Source: Acidaminococcus fermentans
Lineage (GTDB): Bacteria; Bacillota; Negativicutes; Acidaminococcales; Acidaminococcaceae
Direction of reading: 5' to 3'
NCBI RefSeq assembly: GCF_009696675.1
Contig: NZ_VULN01000002.1
Span: 1-64,000 of the forward strand
DNA: 64,000 bases
The notes under the pieces were generated by a model that ran no database searches, was not told where the DNA came from, and worked only from the letters and a program-made list of their open reading frames with translations. Position numbers and translations under genes: made by a program. Every line of letters starts with the position of its first letter. Position 1 is the first letter of the stretch. Below, in pieces: positions 24,337 to 34,672 of this stretch.

Positions 24337-24362
24337 TTTTTCAAATCGGCTACAAAAAACTA

Positions 24363-24391
24363 TTGACAGAAACAGAGTGCAGTGGCATAAT
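24363..24391 (+). promoter_or_regulatory. Promoter of the leuCDB T-box transcript
   Basis: -35 TTGACA (24363-24368), a 17-bp spacer and -10 CATAAT (24386-24391). Confidence 0.8.
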
Positions 24392-24397
24392 GTAAAC

Positions 24398-24634
24398 CAT
24401 ACCATTTCAAACAAACACAGGTAATGAACGGGAGCGGAATCGCAGAAACTTCCAGAGAGCCGGCGGCGGGTGTGAGCCGGTAAGCTTCGAGGATTCCTCT
24501 CACCCGGGAGCCGCAGGGGGGAAAGACCAGTAGTCCCTGCCGTCCACAGTGCGTTAAGCTGAATGAGACCCAACATAGGGTGGTACCGCGTCCATTCGCC
24601 CCTATCTGCTTTGCAGCAGGTAGGGGCTTTTTGT
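24398..24634 (+). promoter_or_regulatory. T-box leader of leuCDB
   Basis: An uncharged-tRNA-sensing leader. It has the stem I AGAGAG element, a stem I core (GGTGTGAGCC), the conserved antiterminator sequence AGGGTGGTACCGCG (24577-24590) and a terminator GCCCCTATCTGCT / AGCAGGTAGGGGC plus T-run (24598-24634). CTC (Leu) in GATTCCTCTCACCC is the likely specifier, which fits the regulated genes but was not proven by folding. Confidence 0.92.
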
Positions 24635-24653
24635 GCAAGAGAGGGGAATACGT

Positions 24654-25919
24654 ATGGGAATGACAAGAACACAGAAAATCCTGGCCCGGCATGCCGGCCG
24701 TCCGGAGGTGGAAGAAGGGGAACTGCTGGTTTCCCAGGTTGACCTGACCCTGGCCAACGATATTACCGGGCCTCCGGCCATTGACGAATTCGACAAAATC
24801 GGCCGTCCGGTATTCAACAAGGACAAGATCGCATTGGTGCCGGATCATTTCTCTCCTCCCAAGGACATCAAATCCGCCACCCTGTGCAAGCATATGCGGG
24901 ATTTTGCCCGGAAGCATAACATCACCAACTATTTCGAAGTGGGCCGGATGGGCATCGAACACGCCCTGGTGCCGGACAGCGGGCTGGTGGCTCCCGGGGA
25001 ACTGGTGATCGGGGCTGACTCCCACACCTGCACCTACGGGGCTGTCAACGCCTTCTCCACCGGGGTGGGCCAGACGGACCTGGGGGCAGCCATGGCCAGC
25101 GGCCAGACCTGGTTCAAGGTCCCCAAGGCCATCAAAGTGGTGCTCACCGGCAAAAAGCCGGACTACATTTCCGGCAAGGACGTGATCCTGACCCTGATCG
25201 GGATGATCGGGGTGGACGGTGCCCTGTACCAGTCCCTGGAATTCTTCGGAGAAGGAGTAGGGGAACTGGCCATGGCGGACCGGTTCACCATCTGCAACAT
25301 GGCCATTGAAGCCGGGGCCAAAAACGGCATCTTCCCGGTGGATGACAAGACCCGGGCATACCTGAAGGAACGGGGAGTCACCCGGGAATGGGAACCGGTG
25401 GAAGCCGATGAGGATGCGGTCTACGACCGGACCATCACCATCGAACTGGACAAGCTGGTGCCGGTGGTGGCCTATCCCCATCTGCCGGAAAACACCCATC
25501 CGGCAGCGGAAGGCAAAGACCTGGCCATTGACCAGGTGGTGATCGGGTCCTGTACCAATGGACGGTATGAGGATCTGGTATCCGCCGCCCGGATCCTGAA
25601 GGGACGGAAAGTGGATCCCCGGGTCCGGTGCATCATCATCCCGGCTACCCAGGAAATCTACAAACGGGCCATGGACAACGGGCTGCTGGATATCTTCATC
25701 GAAGCCGGTGCAGCGGTTTCCACTCCCACCTGCGGACCCTGCCTGGGCGGCTACATGGGCATCCTGGCTGCCGGGGAACGGTGCGTTTCCACCACCAACC
25801 GGAATTTCCGGGGCCGCATGGGCCATGTGGACAGCGAAGTCTACCTGGCCAGCCCGCTGACGGCTGCTGCCAGCGCCGTTACCGGTCACATCACTGATCC
25901 CAGGGAGGTACTGAAATGA
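24654..25919 (+). CDS. leuC: 3-isopropylmalate dehydratase, large subunit
   Basis: With LeuD it isomerises 2-isopropylmalate to 3-isopropylmalate in leucine synthesis. The 421-residue product belongs to the short, bacterial/archaeal-type LeuC group. [4Fe-4S] cluster ligands are visible in [13 protein letters not shown] and the CGPCLGG pair; [13 protein letters not shown] is the other signature. ATG 24654 follows GAGGGG (24641-24646) at 7 nt. It overlaps leuD by ATGA and is regulated by the upstream T-box. Confidence 0.96.
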   Translation: MGMTRTQKILARHAGRPEVEEGELLVSQVDLTLANDITGPPAIDEFDKIGRPVFNKDKIALVPDHFSPPKDIKSATLCKHMRDFARKHNITNYFEVGRMGIEHALVPDSGLVAPGELVIGADSHTCTYGAVNAFSTGVGQTDLGAAMASGQTWFKVPKAIKVVLTGKKPDYISGKDVILTLIGMIGVDGALYQSLEFFGEGVGELAMADRFTICNMAIEAGAKNGIFPVDDKTRAYLKERGVTREWEPVEADEDAVYDRTITIELDKLVPVVAYPHLPENTHPAAEGKDLAIDQVVIGSCTNGRYEDLVSAARILKGRKVDPRVRCIIIPATQEIYKRAMDNGLLDIFIEAGAAVSTPTCGPCLGGYMGILAAGERCVSTTNRNFRGRMGHVDSEVYLASPLTAAASAVTGHITDPREVLK

Positions 25920-26398
25920 GTAAAGTATGGCGTTACGGAGACCATGTGGACACGGATGTAATCATCCCCGCCCGCTACCTGAACATCTCCGATTTCAAGG
26001 AACTGAGTGAACATGCCATGGAAGACATCGACACCACCTTTGCCCCCAATGTAAAACCCGGGGACATTATGGTGGCCGGCCGGAACTTCGGCTGCGGGTC
26101 TTCCCGGGAACACGCCCCCATTGTGATCCAGCAGAAAGGGGTCGCCTGCATCATTGCGGAAAGCTTTGCCCGGATCTTCTACCGGAATGCCATCAACATC
26201 GGCCTGCCGGTGCTGGAAATCGGGGAAGAAGCCAAAAAGATCCAGGCTGGGGACCAGGTGGAAGTGGATTTTGACAAGGGAGAAATCCATGTGGTGAACA
26301 AGAACCTGACCATCAAGACCCATCCCCTGCCAGCCTTTGTCCGGAAAATCGCCGAAGCCGGCGGTCTCATCAATTATGTGAAAGGAGTCCATGCCTGA
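25916..26398 (+). CDS. leuD: 3-isopropylmalate dehydratase, small subunit
   Basis: The 160-residue swivel-domain partner of LeuC. Family motifs are [16 protein letters not shown] at the N-terminus, [16 protein letters not shown] near residue 57 and [16 protein letters not shown] near residue 83. The length is typical of the short LeuD class that pairs with 420-residue LeuC. Its start overlaps the leuC stop (ATGA) and its stop overlaps leuB (TGATG), so the three genes are translationally coupled. Confidence 0.96.
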   Translation: MSKVWRYGDHVDTDVIIPARYLNISDFKELSEHAMEDIDTTFAPNVKPGDIMVAGRNFGCGSSREHAPIVIQQKGVACIIAESFARIFYRNAINIGLPVLEIGEEAKKIQAGDQVEVDFDKGEIHVVNKNLTIKTHPLPAFVRKIAEAGGLINYVKGVHA

Positions 26399-27471
26399 TG
26401 AAAGTCACTGTATTGGCCGGGGACGGCATCGGCCCTGAAATCACCGATGCGGCTCTGGAAGTCCTGAAGAAAACGGCGGAAGTGTTCGGCCTGGACATTT
26501 CCTACGATCATAAGCTTATGGGGGGCTGTGCCTATGACCAGTTCGGCACTCCCCTGCCGGAAGAAACCATCGCCAGCGCCAAGGCTGCTGACGGGGTCCT
26601 GCTGGGGGCCGTAGGGGGTCCCAAATGGGATCATATCGAAGACGTGACCAAACGGCCGGAGAAGGGCCTTTTGGGCATCCGGAAGGCCCTGGGACTCTAC
26701 TGCAACCTGCGTCCGGTCCAGGTGCGGCCCTACATGGCCCATCTGTCTCCCCTGAAGACGGAACGGGCGGAAGGGGCCGATCTGGTCATCGTCCGGGAGC
26801 TCACCGGGGGCATCTATTTCGGGGAACACCGGGAAGCTGCCCTGGTGGACGGGGTGGAAACCGCCTCTGACGTGGAAAAATACACCCGTCCGGAAGTGGA
26901 ACGGATCGCCGTGAAAGCCTTCGAGGCAGCCCGGCTGCGCCGGGGCAAGGTGACCAGCGTGGACAAGGCCAATGTGCTGGGGGCCTCCCGGATGTGGCGG
27001 AAAATCGTGGAAGAAATCCATGAGGCCAAGTATCCTGATGTGGAACTGAACCATTTTTATGTGGACAACTGCGCCATGCAGCTGGTGCTGAACCCGAAAC
27101 AGTTCGACGTAATCCTTACCAACAACATTTTCGGGGATATCCTCAGCGACGAAGCCTCCACCATTGCCGGCAGCATCGGGCTCCTGCCTTCTGCCAGCCT
27201 GGGGGACGGCACCGGGCTCTATGAACCCATCCACGGCAGCGCCCCGGACATTGCCGGAAAGGACATTGCCAATCCCCTGGGGACCATCCTGTCTGCTGCC
27301 ATGCTGCTGCGCTATTCCCTCCATCAGGAAGAAGCCGCCCGGGCCATCGAAAGGGCCGTGGACGAGGTGATGAAAGCCGGCTACCGGACTCCGGACCTGG
27401 CCGGAGAAGGACTCACCACCGTAGGCACGAAGAAAATGGGCCAACTGGTGGCGGAAGCGGTGAGAAAATAA
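26398..27471 (+). CDS. leuB: 3-isopropylmalate dehydrogenase
   Basis: Oxidatively decarboxylates 3-isopropylmalate with NAD to the precursor of leucine. The 357-residue protein has [16 protein letters not shown] at the start, VGGPKWD near residue 76, [13 protein letters not shown] near 137, [10 protein letters not shown] near 222 and the [20 protein letters not shown] signature near 270. It ends the leuCDB operon. leuA is not in this window. Confidence 0.97.
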   Translation: MKVTVLAGDGIGPEITDAALEVLKKTAEVFGLDISYDHKLMGGCAYDQFGTPLPEETIASAKAADGVLLGAVGGPKWDHIEDVTKRPEKGLLGIRKALGLYCNLRPVQVRPYMAHLSPLKTERAEGADLVIVRELTGGIYFGEHREAALVDGVETASDVEKYTRPEVERIAVKAFEAARLRRGKVTSVDKANVLGASRMWRKIVEEIHEAKYPDVELNHFYVDNCAMQLVLNPKQFDVILTNNIFGDILSDEASTIAGSIGLLPSASLGDGTGLYEPIHGSAPDIAGKDIANPLGTILSAAMLLRYSLHQEEAARAIERAVDEVMKAGYRTPDLAGEGLTTVGTKKMGQLVAEAVRK

Positions 27472-27473
27472 GG

Positions 27474-27564
27474 GGTCTGCTGCCTGGGCAACAGACCGTC
27501 AGCGGTCAGCTGTCAAGGGTCAGCGGCCGAAGGAAAAAAGCTGCCTGGAAAGGCAGCTTTTTTT
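27474..27564 (+). repeat. Dispersed intergenic repeat, copy 4, with operon terminator
   Basis: Hairpin GGTCTGCTGC / GCAACAGACC (27474-27497), then the heptad block GTCAGCGGTCAGCTGTCAAG continuing to 27531 with GGCCGA. A second hairpin AAAGCTGCC / GGCAGCTTT with T-run (27537-27564) is the likely leuB terminator. Confidence 0.65.
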
Positions 27565-27583
27565 GATGAAGGAGATGAAAATT

Positions 27584-28153
27584 ATGACCCAATGGGCGGA
27601 CGGGAAAATACGGTGTTTCTGGGCCAATCCCAACAATCCCCGGTACATCCGGTACCATGATGAGGAATGGGGACGGCCGGTCCATGAAGACCGGAAACTG
27701 TTTGAGATGCTGCTGCTGGAAACCTTTCAGGCCGGTCTTTCCTGGGAATGTGTGCTGAACAAGCGGGAAGGGTTCCGGCAGGCCTTCGACGGCTTCGATC
27801 CGGAAATCATTGCCGGCTATACGGAAGCAAAAACAGAAGCTCTCCGGCAAAATCCCGCCATTATCCGGAACCGGCTGAAGATCCGGGCCGCCGTGACCAA
27901 TGCTCAGGTGTTCCTGGCCATCCAAAAGGAATGGGGGAACTTCGACCGGTACCTGTGGCACTGGACGGAAGGAAAGACCATCCGGGAAACGGGTCTTGCC
28001 CATTCCCCTCTGTCCGATGCCCTGTCCAAAGACCTGAAGAAGCGGGGTATGAAATTCGTGGGCACCACGGTGGTCTACTCTCTCCTCCAGGCCGTAGGAG
28101 TCATCTGGAGCCACGAGAAGGGGTGCTGGCTGGAGCAGCAAAAGGGGGTGTGA
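27584..28153 (+). CDS. tag: DNA-3-methyladenine glycosylase I
   Basis: Removes 3-methyladenine from alkylated DNA. The 189-residue product shows the Tag fold: RCFWANPNNPRYIRYHDEEWG near the start, LFEMLLLETFQAGLSWECVL near residue 40 and the C-terminal HEKGCW. The Cys and His of the first and last motifs correspond to the structural zinc ligands of E. coli Tag. ATG 27584 has AAGGAG (27569-27574) at 9 nt. It is convergent with ilvN; a shared bidirectional terminator lies between them. Confidence 0.93.
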   Translation: MTQWADGKIRCFWANPNNPRYIRYHDEEWGRPVHEDRKLFEMLLLETFQAGLSWECVLNKREGFRQAFDGFDPEIIAGYTEAKTEALRQNPAIIRNRLKIRAAVTNAQVFLAIQKEWGNFDRYLWHWTEGKTIRETGLAHSPLSDALSKDLKKRGMKFVGTTVVYSLLQAVGVIWSHEKGCWLEQQKGV

Positions 28154-28178
28154 AAAAATTCACACCCCCTTTTTTCAT
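28140..28178. terminator. Bidirectional terminator between tag and ilvN
   Basis: AAAGGGGGTGTGAA / TTCACACCCCCTTT, A-run on one side and T-run on the other. Confidence 0.9.
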
Positions 28179-28682
28179 TTACATCTTCTTCACCGGCACC
28201 AGCCCCCGTCCCAGGGAAATCTGCCCGGTCCGGGCGATTTCGATGATCTGGTAGTCTTCCAGGACTTCCAGCAGGGCGTCGATGTGGTCTTCCCGGCCGG
28301 TGAGCCGGAGCACCAGGGACTTTTTCTGCACGTCCACCACTTTGGCATGGAACAGGTCCGCCAGGTTGGTCAGCTCTTCCCGCGCCTGGGGGGTGGGGGC
28401 GCTGACTTTGATCATGGCCAGTTCGTAGCTCACAAAGGGAGCGTCGTCCAGGTTCACCACCTTGATCACATCGATAAGCTTGGCCAGCTGTTTGATGGCC
28501 TGGTCCAGCTCGTACCGGTCCTCCACGGACACCACGATGTTGATCCGGGTCACGTCCCGTTCTTCCGTATAGCCGGCGTTGATGAACTCGATATTGATGG
28601 CCCGGCGGCTGATCAGTCCGGCTACATGGGTCAGGACCCCGGGCTTGTTGTCGGCCAGGATGGCCAGATGCTGTCGAATCAT
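28179..28682 (-). CDS. ilvN: Acetolactate synthase small (regulatory) subunit, copy 1
   Basis: The 167-residue regulatory subunit that conveys valine feedback to IlvB. The N-terminal ACT domain (HLAILADNKPGVLTHVAGLI, residues 4-75) is followed by the ACT-like C-terminal domain (AMIKVSAPTPQAREEL, residues 85-160). The gene overlaps ilvB by 4 bp and is last in ilvC-ilvB-ilvN. It is closely similar to the second copy at 36383 but lacks that copy's C-terminal tail. Confidence 0.95.
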   Translation of the reverse strand: MIRQHLAILADNKPGVLTHVAGLISRRAINIEFINAGYTEERDVTRINIVVSVEDRYELDQAIKQLAKLIDVIKVVNLDDAPFVSYELAMIKVSAPTPQAREELTNLADLFHAKVVDVQKKSLVLRLTGREDHIDALLEVLEDYQIIEIARTGQISLGRGLVPVKKM

Positions 28683-30376
28683 GATTGTTCGCCTCCTGTT
28701 ACCATTTCATCCAGTTTCTTCCCACCAGGGACCATGGGGTAGACATTTTCGTCCGGCGGGATGGTCACTTCCAGAAGGGCCGGGCCGTCCTGGGCAAAAA
28801 GTCTGTCCAGGGCTTCCGGCAGCTGGTCTTCCGTTTCCACTGTCCAGGCCGGTACGCCCATGGACTGGGCAATCCCTGCAATGGACGGATTGGCCGTCAG
28901 GTCGGATTCGGCAAAATGGCCCTGGTAGAACATGCCCTGCCACTGATGGACCATGCCCAGGGTGTTGTTCCGCAGGACGACGGTCTTTACGGCAATGCCG
29001 TATTTGTGGAGGGTGGCGAATTCCTGACAGTTCATCAGGATGCTCCCGTCTCCGGTAATGAGCACCACCGGGTTGTCCGGAGCCCCCAGCTTGGCTCCCA
29101 GGGCGGCGGGCAGACCGTAGCCCATGGTCCCCAGGCCTCCGGAAGTGATGAAGTGATGGGGCTGGGAAACCGGGTAGAACTGGGCGGCCCACATCTGGTG
29201 CTGGCCCACATCGGTGGCGGCAATGGAATCGGGACCGGCCTTTTGGGCCAGCTGTTCCAGCACTACCTGGGGAGAAAGCCCTCTGTCAGAGGAAGGACGG
29301 GTACCGGAAGGATGGCCGGCCTTCATTTCCTGGAGCTCCTGGCGCCAGGTGACGGTCTGGACCGCCGGAATGGGGGCGGCTTCCAATTTCTTCCAGAAGG
29401 CGGGCAGGGACCAGCGGAGATCCCCGTTCACACTGAGATCCGCGTGGACGATCTTGTTGATCTCCACCTGATCGATGTCGAAATGGACGATCCGGGCTTT
29501 GGGAGCGAAGTTGGCCACAGAGCCGGTGACCCGGTCGTCGAACCGGGCTCCCACTGTGAGCAGCAGGTCACACTGGGTGATGGCCATGTTGGCGGTCCAG
29601 GTGCCGTGCATACCGGCCATGCCCAGGTTTTCCTCCCAGGCATCGGGGATGGCTCCTTTGCCCATAAGGGTGTATACCACCGGCAGCTGGGCGGCTTGGA
29701 CGATCTGCCGGAGGGTGTCCGCAGTGTCGGACAGGACCACTCCGCCGCCCACCATCAAAAGGGGACGGTGAGCCTTACGGAGAGCCTCCAGGGCCCGGTC
29801 CACTTCTTCTTCCCGGCCTTCCTGGAGGGGCTGATACCCCCGGAGGGAGACGGTTTCCGGATATTCGTAGTCAAAGGCCGTGTCGAACACATCCTTGGCC
29901 ACGTCCACCAGCACCGGTCCCGGCCGGCCGCTCCGGGCGATGTAGAAGGCTTCCTTCAGCACCCGGGGCAGGTCCTGAACCTTTTTCACCAGGTAGTTGT
30001 GCTTGGTGATGGGGGTGGTGATGCCGGAGATGTCCGCTTCCTGGAAGGAATCCCGGCCGATGAGATGGGTGGCCACCTGGCCGCTGATCACCACCAGAGG
30101 GATGGAATCCATATTGGCGGTGGCAATGCCGGTGACCATGTTGCAGACTCCGGGACCGCTGGTGGCAAAGCAGACACCCACTTTCCCGGTGGCCCGGGCA
30201 TAGCCGTCCGCTGCATGGACGGCCCCCTGTTCATGGCCGGTGAGGATATGGGGGAATTTCATCCGGTACAGAGCATCATACAGGCTCAGTACGGCCCCTC
30301 CAGGATAGCCGAAGACAACCTGGACCTGTTCTTTTCGCAAACTTTCGATGACGGCTTCTGCACCGGTGATTTTCAT
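28679..30376 (-). CDS. ilvB: Acetolactate synthase large subunit, copy 1 (W479 type)
   Basis: ThDP-dependent synthase giving 2-acetolactate or 2-aceto-2-hydroxybutyrate. The 565-residue protein has the three expected domains: ThDP-PYR (FGYPGGAVLSLYD, GHEQGAVHAADGYAR), the central FAD-binding fold, and ThDP-PP with GDGSILMNCQEF. The substrate-channel motif is GMVHQWQ with Trp at residue 479. In E. coli AHAS II the equivalent Trp464 favours 2-ketobutyrate, so this copy should serve both Ile and Val/Leu synthesis. It starts 39 bp after ilvC. Confidence 0.95.
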   Translation of the reverse strand: MKITGAEAVIESLRKEQVQVVFGYPGGAVLSLYDALYRMKFPHILTGHEQGAVHAADGYARATGKVGVCFATSGPGVCNMVTGIATANMDSIPLVVISGQVATHLIGRDSFQEADISGITTPITKHNYLVKKVQDLPRVLKEAFYIARSGRPGPVLVDVAKDVFDTAFDYEYPETVSLRGYQPLQEGREEEVDRALEALRKAHRPLLMVGGGVVLSDTADTLRQIVQAAQLPVVYTLMGKGAIPDAWEENLGMAGMHGTWTANMAITQCDLLLTVGARFDDRVTGSVANFAPKARIVHFDIDQVEINKIVHADLSVNGDLRWSLPAFWKKLEAAPIPAVQTVTWRQELQEMKAGHPSGTRPSSDRGLSPQVVLEQLAQKAGPDSIAATDVGQHQMWAAQFYPVSQPHHFITSGGLGTMGYGLPAALGAKLGAPDNPVVLITGDGSILMNCQEFATLHKYGIAVKTVVLRNNTLGMVHQWQGMFYQGHFAESDLTANPSIAGIAQSMGVPAWTVETEDQLPEALDRLFAQDGPALLEVTIPPDENVYPMVPGGKKLDEMVTGGEQS

Positions 30377-30415
30377 GGTTTCCCCTGCCTCCTTTAAAGC
30401 TGGAATGGTTGTGGA

Positions 30416-31772
<1,357 letters not shown>

Positions 31773-31779
31773 TGGTGTC

Positions 31780-31808
31780 AGTATACATTGCACAAGAACA
31801 GTTGTCAA
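31780..31808 (-). promoter_or_regulatory. Promoter of the ilvCBN transcript
   Basis: On the minus strand, perfect -35 TTGACA (31803-31808), a 17-bp spacer and -10 TATACT (31780-31785). Confidence 0.88.
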
Positions 31809-31879
31809 CATGATTTTTAAAAAAGTTCCAAAAGCACAAAACGAAAATAAAAAGTGTAAAGAATGTAATAGCCGTTTTT

Positions 31880-32566
31880 CTATTTCCGGAACCGGTAGCC
31901 CACGCCCCATACGGTTTCGATGTACTCCGGTTTGGTGGTGGAGGTTTCGATCTTTTCCCGAATCCGGTTCACGTGGACGGAAACCGTGGCCGTGTCCCCC
32001 AGGGAATCTTCTCCCCAGATCCGCTCGAACAGGGTCTCTTTGCTGAACACGATCCCCGGATGTTCCGCCAGGAACAGCAGCAGGGCGAATTCCTTGTTGG
32101 GCATGATCACTTCTTTCCCGTCCACATAGACCCGGTGGCCTTCCCGGTCGATGGTCAGGCCTCCCCGCTGGAGCACCGGGCTGGCGGCTTTCTGGCCGGT
32201 GAGCTGCCGGTACCGCTGGAGATGGGACTTTACCCGGGCCACCAGTTCTCCCGGGCTGAAGGGCTTCACGATATAGTCATCGGCGCCCAGGCCCAGGCCC
32301 CGGATCTTGTCCACATCTTCCTGCCGGGCGGACACCATAAGGATGGGGATGTTCCGCTTTTCCCGGATCTGCCGGCACACCTGGAACCCATCCAGCCCCG
32401 GCAGCATAATGTCCAGCAGCACCAGATCCACCTCTGGTTCCAGGGCTTTCTTTTCCCCGGAGGGGCCGTCCGGGGCGATTTCCACCTGATAGCCGTTGGC
32501 TTCCAGATAATCCCGTTCCAGTTCCGCTATATCCCTGTCATCTTCAACAATCAGGATCTTTTCCAT
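31880..32566 (-). CDS. OmpR/PhoB-family response regulator
   Basis: A 228-residue two-component regulator. The receiver domain (residues 1-120) has the acidic pair in VEDDRD, phospho-acceptor Asp in LVLLDIMLPGLDGFQ and the conserved Lys in YIVKPFSPGELVARV. The winged-helix output domain (about 130-228) has IWGEDSLGDTATVSVHVNRI and VWGVGYRF. ATG 32566 is preferred over 32575, which is too close to GAGGAGA. It overlaps the histidine kinase gene by 23 bp. The stimulus and targets are unknown. Confidence 0.92.
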   Translation of the reverse strand: MEKILIVEDDRDIAELERDYLEANGYQVEIAPDGPSGEKKALEPEVDLVLLDIMLPGLDGFQVCRQIREKRNIPILMVSARQEDVDKIRGLGLGADDYIVKPFSPGELVARVKSHLQRYRQLTGQKAASPVLQRGGLTIDREGHRVYVDGKEVIMPNKEFALLLFLAEHPGIVFSKETLFERIWGEDSLGDTATVSVHVNRIREKIETSTTKPEYIETVWGVGYRFRK

Positions 32567-34049
32567 TGTTCCCATTCTCCTCCAAAGAAAATTCCATGCA
32601 TATTTTCAGGCCCCTGGGCTGATTGGCCTCCGCCCAGATCTTTCCCTTCATGGTTTCCACGATTTTCCGGACCACCGCCAGGCCCAGGCCGCTGCCGGCG
32701 GACACATGGCTCCGGGCCCGGTCCGTCCGGTAGAAGCTTTCAAAGATCCGGTCCAGCTGGTCTGGTGCCACCCCGGATCCGTTGTCCGCCAGTTCCAGCC
32801 GTACCCGGTTCTTTCCGTCAGAGAACAGGTGGAATTGGGCGGTGCCGGTTTTTTCCGTTTTGTATTTCCAGCTGTTGCTCAGCAGGTTGTCCAGCACCCG
32901 GGCAAACTGGTCCCGGTCCATTTTCACAGGGGCCCGGTCCAGGGTGCTTTCCAGAGTCACCTGGAGGCCGTTCTGTTCCCAGTGATCCTTTTGTTCCTCC
33001 ACATAGTCCTTCAGACAGGCGCAAAGATCCACCGTTTCCCAATGGAAGGGAACCTGGTCCAGATCCAGTTTGGAAAACAGGAACAGGGTCTGGTTCAGTT
33101 TGGCCATGCTTTCGGTGGTTTCCAGGATTTTCTGGAGGTACCGCTGCTGTTTTTCCGGGGTGTCCGCGATCCCGTCCTGGAGCCCGGAGGCATAGCCCTG
33201 GATTTTGGTGAGAGGGGTGGCCAGGTCGTGGGCGATCCCTGCCAGCATTTCCTTCCGGCTCCGGTCATACTGCTCCCGTTTTTCCCGGGCATGGCGCAGT
33301 TCCAGCCGGGTGGTCTCAAAGGCCCGGAGGGTGTCTCCGATTTCATCCCGGCTGTCGGCTTTCACCGGGGTATCCAGGTCTCCCCGGCTCACCTGGGCGG
33401 CCACCCGGCGGAGTTTGTTCAAAGGCTTCAGCAGCTGGACGGCCATAAGCCGGCTGAGAGCCAGGCCTGCCAGGGCAGCGGTCAGCATCACCAGCAGGAA
33501 GGCTCCTACGAAGCTGCCCTTGAACAGTTCCTTGGAGTGCATGGCGAACCGGTCGTCGGTTTCCACCAGCGGGTCAGCCCCCACCACATAGGTTTCCACG
33601 CCGGTCTGGAGGGAACGGTAGTAGAAGGCCACTCCTTTTTTTCCCCAGCTGATGCCACCCCGGCCTTCCGGTACCTGCTGGAGAGTGGCGGTGCGGATTT
33701 CCTCCGGCTGCTGCCCTTCCGTCACATAGAAGGGCTGGCCGTTCCGTTCCAGCAGTACCCGGAGCCCCTGGTCTTCCAGATGGTCACTGACCAGCAGCAG
33801 AGGTTTGGGTTTGTCCGGGTTGTAATGGTCTGACCGGACCCGGAGCCGGGTCAGTTCAAACTGGATGGACAGAGTGGGGCCGCTTTCCGGCCAGATGAAG
33901 GAAAGGACGCTGGCACGGTTCAGGTTTTCTATACCAAAGATCCAGAAAATCCCCACACTGAGCACCATGAAGCAGAGTACAGGGGTCAGGATCATCAGAT
34001 AGTTGGCGGCCAGCAGCCGTTTCCGGATGGGAAGGTCTTTCCAGCGCAT
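32544..34049 (-). CDS. Membrane sensor histidine kinase
   Basis: A 501-residue kinase. A first membrane helix (residues about 15-38) is followed by an extracytoplasmic sensor region of about 115 residues. A second helix (GAFLLVMLTAALAGLALSRL) leads to a HAMP linker. The HisKA box is MLAGIAHDLATPLTKI, with the HATPase N box (NLLSNSWKYK), G1 (DNGSGV) and G2 (GSGLGLAVVRKI). It is transcribed with, and overlaps, the response regulator. GTG at 34058 is an alternative start. The sensor region matches no domain I recognise. Confidence 0.9.
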   Translation of the reverse strand: MRWKDLPIRKRLLAANYLMILTPVLCFMVLSVGIFWIFGIENLNRASVLSFIWPESGPTLSIQFELTRLRVRSDHYNPDKPKPLLLVSDHLEDQGLRVLLERNGQPFYVTEGQQPEEIRTATLQQVPEGRGGISWGKKGVAFYYRSLQTGVETYVVGADPLVETDDRFAMHSKELFKGSFVGAFLLVMLTAALAGLALSRLMAVQLLKPLNKLRRVAAQVSRGDLDTPVKADSRDEIGDTLRAFETTRLELRHAREKREQYDRSRKEMLAGIAHDLATPLTKIQGYASGLQDGIADTPEKQQRYLQKILETTESMAKLNQTLFLFSKLDLDQVPFHWETVDLCACLKDYVEEQKDHWEQNGLQVTLESTLDRAPVKMDRDQFARVLDNLLSNSWKYKTEKTGTAQFHLFSDGKNRVRLELADNGSGVAPDQLDRIFESFYRTDRARSHVSAGSGLGLAVVRKIVETMKGKIWAEANQPRGLKICMEFSLEENGNNGKDPDC

Positions 34050-34235
34050 AGGTTCCACAGTCCCGCCCGGGAAAAGCGGGAGGCTCCTTTCTTTTTGAAT
34101 GTCTTCATATTATAGCATTTTTCCTGGGGCCTCCGAATGGAAGGAAAGATTGTTTCGAAAGAGTTTATGGGCTGTTTCTTTCTTTACAATTAAAAAATAA
34201 AAAACAGGAGAATGCAACAAAAACACAAAAAGATA
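34050..34235. other. Intergenic region upstream of the kinase, no gene seen
   Basis: About 185 bp separating the kinase from the divergent T-box promoter. It becomes AT-rich toward 34.2 kb and contains CCCGGGAAAAGCGGG, a minor inverted repeat near 34068-34082. No frame or RNA gene is evident. Confidence 0.4.
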
Positions 34236-34264
34236 TTGACAAGCGTCCTCACGGGAGATAAAAT
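34236..34264 (+). promoter_or_regulatory. Promoter of the second ilvB-ilvN operon
   Basis: -35 TTGACA (34236-34241), a 17-bp spacer and -10 TAAAAT (34259-34264). Confidence 0.82.
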
Positions 34265-34270
34265 AGCGAC

Positions 34271-34548
34271 AATTCACAATTTCAAATCCCAATCCCATGA
34301 GGGGAAAGAGTAGTCCGGGGGAAGCTGACAGAGAGATGGCGGCAGGTGCGAGCCATCAGGGGAACCTGGAGGAAACTGGTCCCGGAGGAGACAGGCTGAA
34401 GCAGTGCAGTAGGCCTGGACGGTGTTCCCCGTTACCGGAAGCGCGTATGACTGTACGTGGCAAAGTGTCCCGGACCAGCAATGGACCGGGGAAACAGGGT
34501 GGTACCGCGGATTTTTCCGTCCCTTTGGAGGGACGGATTTTTTTTATT
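34271..34548 (+). promoter_or_regulatory. T-box leader of the second ilvB-ilvN operon
   Basis: AGAGAG and GGTGCGAGCC in stem I, the antiterminator sequence AGGGTGGTACCGCGG (34496-34510), then terminator TCCGTCC / GGACGGA with a T-run (34516-34546). The specifier lies in GAAACTGGTCCC, where GTC (Val) or CTG (Leu) are candidates. Confidence 0.9.
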
Positions 34549-34672
34549 TCTGCGGCCACCGTCAAATCGACTTTCCCCACCCGGGTTCCGATACCAGAAC
34601 CCATTGAAAAGGATCAGGGCCACGATACCAGGGCCCAGTTGAAAAGGAAACAGCGTTGAAGGAGGACCTCTT

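Noticed and set aside
22075-24672. An 865-codon minus-strand frame
   Set aside because: It runs antisense across the LysR pseudogene, the WG-repeat gene and the leuC T-box with no recognisable domain; a shadow frame.
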